From: Acinetobacter bohemicus ANC 3994
GTDB taxonomy: Bacteria > Pseudomonadota > Gammaproteobacteria > Pseudomonadales > Moraxellaceae
Direction: 5' to 3'
Length of the DNA: 7,760 bases
Assembly (NCBI RefSeq): GCF_000367925.1
Contig: NZ_KB849172.1
Coordinates: forward strand, 1-7,760
Positions 6,451 through 7,760 of this stretch are shown here, piece after piece. A program made the position numbers and the translations under genes. The stretch's first letter is position 1. Every line of letters starts with the position of its first letter. The notes below the pieces were generated by a model that saw only the letters and a program-made list of their open reading frames with translations, was not told where the DNA came from and did not search any database.

Positions 6451-6476
6451 ATTACTTTGGGCTTATCCAAAGTAAT
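6451..6476. repeat. Perfect 10-bp hairpin inside the element
   Basis: ATTACTTTGG (6451-6460) and CCAAAGTAAT (6467-6476) are exact reverse complements around a 6-base loop GCTTAT. No T-run follows, so it is not a terminator. Role unknown; internal hairpins are common in small non-autonomous elements. Confidence 0.85.
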
Positions 6477-6576
6477 AGATGAGCTTCAAGTATTTGATTT
6501 AAAAATATAAGACTCCGTTGTGAAGATCTAAAAAGTTAAGGCGTTTGTTAAAAAACTCTTTAACTGACTGGCATTA

Positions 6577-6599
6577 AGGCTTCGGTCTGCTTTTTATTT
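6577..6599 (+). terminator. Right part of the original tyrS terminator with the second target duplication
   Basis: AGGCTTCGGTC (6577-6587) is the right duplication copy and continues into TGCTTTTTATTT. The remaining local stem is only AGGC/GTCT around TTCG with a G-U pair, so this half is probably a weak terminator at best. The A-to-G change at 6579, relative to the left copy, weakens it further. Confidence 0.7.
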
Positions 6600-6679
6600 A
6601 TCAACCTCTTAATAAGTTATGCAGATAAGTAAATTCAAAAAAACCTTATAAAAACAAGAGTTAAATTTTTCCATTCGTA

Positions 6680-6706
6680 TTGCATTTCTATATGCTTATG
6701 TATAAG
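6680..6706 (+). promoter_or_regulatory. Possible promoter of a small RNA
   Basis: TTGCAT (6680-6685) and TATAAG (6701-6706, 5 of 6 to TATAAT) are 15 bp apart, shorter than ideal. A start near 6712 would put a hairpin terminator about 65-90 nt downstream. Support comes mainly from that arrangement. Confidence 0.3.
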
Positions 6707-6711
6707 ATTTA

Positions 6712-6803
6712 TTCATCTAGCTGTTGTGTAGAAAGCATAGTTAGAGAGTGATTTTATAAAAAAGCTCCACAGTTTTAAGTCTTTCCCCCCGAGAGACTTT
6801 TTT
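6712..6803 (+). ncRNA. Candidate small RNA ending in a C-rich-loop terminator
   Basis: A roughly 92-nt transcript is bounded on the left by the possible promoter at 6680-6706 and on the right by a terminator: AGTCTTTC (6778-6785), loop CCCCC, GAGAGACT (6791-6798), then T-run to 6803. The stem is 8 bp with one U-G pair. No protein frame of note lies inside. The terminator has no gene directly upstream to serve, which is the main argument for a separate transcript. Alternatively it could be a second stop for tyrS read-through, protecting the rRNA promoter. The start is uncertain. Confidence 0.35.
6778..6803 (+). terminator. Rho-independent terminator with C-rich loop
   Basis: Stem AGTCTTTC/GAGAGACT with a U-G pair, five-C loop and six T (6798-6803). 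It could end the candidate small RNA or block read-through from tyrS. Confidence 0.75.
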
Positions 6804-6822
6804 AATGATATATCTAGATAAC

Positions 6823-6828
6823 TATAAT
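6823..6828 (+). promoter_or_regulatory. Perfect -10 box ahead of a second terminator
   Basis: TATAAT at 6823-6828 matches the consensus, but the matching -35 position (about 6799-6805) holds only a T/A run left from the preceding terminator. A start near 6835 would give a transcript of about 66 nt ending at 6900. Confidence 0.25.
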
Positions 6829-6865
6829 AATGACATCTATGGATCTAATAATGATCTAACTCCAA

Positions 6866-6900
6866 GGGAGAGATTTTGGGAGAGATCTCTTTCTTTTTTT
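6866..6900 (+). terminator. Probable terminator hairpin
   Basis: GGGAGAGAT (6866-6874) pairs with ATCTCTTTC (6885-6893), 9 bp including two G-U pairs, with a 10-base loop, then seven T (6894-6900). Weaker than the other terminators in the window because of the wobble pairs near the base. Confidence 0.55.
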
Positions 6901-7050
6901 CTATCTAAAATTTAATAAAGTTTAATTTGGCCGAATCTATTCAGCTAAAAGAGTAAAAAATCCAGTTTTGTCAGCTTTTCTGGGCTGGCTTATTGATTAG
7001 GTTTTATCAGTATTTCTGTATTCAAGTGTATGAAACTGAGTTTAAGTAGA

Positions 7051-7286
7051 TCATTCAACTAAGCTACCGACACATAGCACAGCAATAATTCTTCCTTTAT
7101 GAACGCTAATCATGTTGTTTATATAGGTGACTGTATTCGCCTTGGTGAAATGAATATTTAACTCGCCAATTTGAGTGCTATTAATTCCAGATGGATTTTA
7201 TTTTTAAAACACGATACGAGTGATTGTGGTTGTAGTCTCCAATCCAGATCACTTAATGGCTGAAGTACAACTCTAGCATTGAGCAT
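7051..7286 (-). pseudogene. Possible gene relic, two overlapping frames with a frameshift
   Basis: On the minus strand an ATG at 7284-7286 opens 42 codons (start MLNARVVLQPLSDLDW) to a TAA at 7158-7160. A second frame, open from 7197 to a TGA at 7051-7053, encodes 48 residues ending VHKGRIIAVLCVGSLVE. The two overlap around A-rich DNA (7185-7205), so one small indel there would join them into about 75-80 residues. Both stretches have protein-like composition, but no Shine-Dalgarno precedes the ATG and I do not recognise the family. Chance frames are a real alternative. Confidence 0.25.
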
Positions 7287-7671
7287 AATTCAAAGCATAC
7301 AGAAGATAAATTTTGAGTGAAGAGTAGAGGATCTCTTTTTACTTTTCTAAACCTTGGCATATTTGCTCGTCAATATTATGAGTGGAAACGTCCTTTGAGC
7401 AGTGCCGTAATATTTGAGTTCTGCTAAAGCAGAATAAATTAGGCATCTAACCGGTCTTATTTTTCAATCCAATAAAAAGCGGCTTAATCTATATGTGGTT
7501 TATATGCTGTTTAAAGGCGAGAAGGTCTTTAATAATAAGCATGCTGAAAATCAATTTTTATAAAAATGAGTTTTTTAGGGTTAAAACGCCTAAAAAATAG
7601 CTGGAAAAACAGTTTTTTTACGCTTTTTGCTGAAAAAAAAGACATACGTGAAGAATAAGTGAATTTAGGGG

Positions 7672-7699
7672 TTGCGCAGGATAAGAAACTGTATAGAAT
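7672..7699 (+). promoter_or_regulatory. Strong promoter, probably of a ribosomal RNA operon
   Basis: TTGCGC (7672-7677) and TAGAAT (7694-7699) are 16 bp apart, followed by a GC-rich stretch (CGCAGCATCCCGACG). Upstream DNA is rich in A and T tracts (7571-7640), as in UP elements of rRNA P1 promoters. The layout, long non-coding approach and position after tyrS fit an Acinetobacter rrn operon, but the 16S gene is outside the window, so the identity is inferred. Confidence 0.55.
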
Positions 7700-7705
7700 A
7701 CGCAG

Positions 7706-7760
7706 CATCCCGACGAGATAGACGGAAACAAGCGAAGCATGAAGTGCTGAGATGTTAAGT
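7706..7760 (+). other. Probable 5' leader of an rRNA operon, cut by the window edge
   Basis: Transcribed leader beginning about 7 nt after the -10 box. It contains no start codon with a ribosome site and no coding frame. No boxA-like antitermination site is yet reached within the window. The assignment depends on the promoter call. Confidence 0.45.

Larger units (their letters stand above)
6271..6576. mobile_element. 306-bp non-autonomous element (MITE-like) with IS4-type ends
   Basis: The 18 bases at 6271-6288 (TAATGCCAGTCAGTTAAA) are the exact reverse complement of 6559-6576. The element is flanked by an 11-bp direct repeat with one mismatch (6260-6270 and 6577-6587). From memory, the ends resemble those of E. 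coli IS4 (TAATGCCGATCAGTTAAG), an IS4-family insertion sequence with 11-13 bp duplications; the family assignment is therefore likely but not proven. No transposase frame or fragment is visible inside, so it would need an enzyme in trans. The interior contains a perfect 10-bp hairpin (6451-6476), and the left end forms a terminator. It sits inside the tyrS terminator. The single duplication mismatch suggests some age since insertion, or recombination between copies. Confidence 0.8.
6600..7671. other. Long intergenic region between the element and the candidate rRNA promoter
   Basis: About 1.07 kb without a convincing intact gene. It contains two terminator hairpins (6778-6803, 6866-6900), each with a possible promoter upstream; a palindrome TATCTAGATA (6811-6820); a possible minus-strand gene relic (7051-7286); a hairpin TTCTGC/GCAGAA (7419-7434); a 14-bp A/T palindrome (7554-7567); and a hairpin TTTTTTAGG/CCTAAAAAA (7571-7597). 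The stretch 7287-7418 holds nothing I recognise, and no tRNA or 5S rRNA is apparent. Confidence 0.6.

Noticed and set aside
6301..6558. Transposase remnant inside the inserted element
   Set aside because: No frame of useful length or with IS4 transposase-like residues is visible on either strand; the element appears non-coding.
7419..7434. Terminator at the TTCTGC/GCAGAA hairpin
   Set aside because: The stem is only 6 bp and no T-run follows.

Overview
The window looks like an Acinetobacter (Moraxellaceae, Gammaproteobacteria) chromosome. The evidence is AT-rich coding DNA, proteins that read as Acinetobacter-type PurE, PurK, AnmK and a 404-residue TyrS, short intergenic hairpin terminators, and a final segment that resembles the promoter and leader of a ribosomal RNA operon. 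The genus call is recognition from memory, not a database result.

Layout from left to right. (1) A sigma70-type promoter drives purE and purK, an operon with a 15-nt gap that ends at a strong hairpin terminator. (2) About 580 bp without a gene follows. Its right two thirds, 2040-2429, is a very AT-rich array of about 14 copies of a 12-mer (TTTGAATTTAAA and its reverse complement). Many copies are about 20-21 bp apart. Two DnaA-box-like 9-mers sit in gaps of the array, and the last copy overlaps a candidate promoter. (3) A secreted MltB-type lytic transglycosylase with a C-terminal peptidoglycan-binding domain comes next. (4) It shares a bidirectional terminator with anmK on the minus strand. 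(5) An 80-bp divergent promoter region leads to tyrS. (6) Downstream of tyrS, a 306-bp non-coding element with 18-bp IS4-like terminal inverted repeats and an 11-bp target duplication has split the tyrS terminator; it carries a replacement terminator in its own left end. (7) About 1.1 kb without a clear gene holds two terminator hairpins, each behind a possible promoter (small-RNA candidates), and a possible gene relic on the minus strand. (8) The window ends with a promoter and leader that fit an rRNA operon; the 16S gene itself would lie beyond the edge.

Functional links: PurE and PurK act in sequence at the carboxylation step of IMP synthesis. The lytic transglycosylase releases 1,6-anhydro-MurNAc products and AnmK phosphorylates anhydro-MurNAc for recycling, so the two convergent genes belong to the same cell-wall turnover cycle. 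tyrS and the rRNA operon both serve translation. The parts that ordinary annotation would not explain are the phased 12-mer array with DnaA-like boxes and the element that replaced the terminator it broke.
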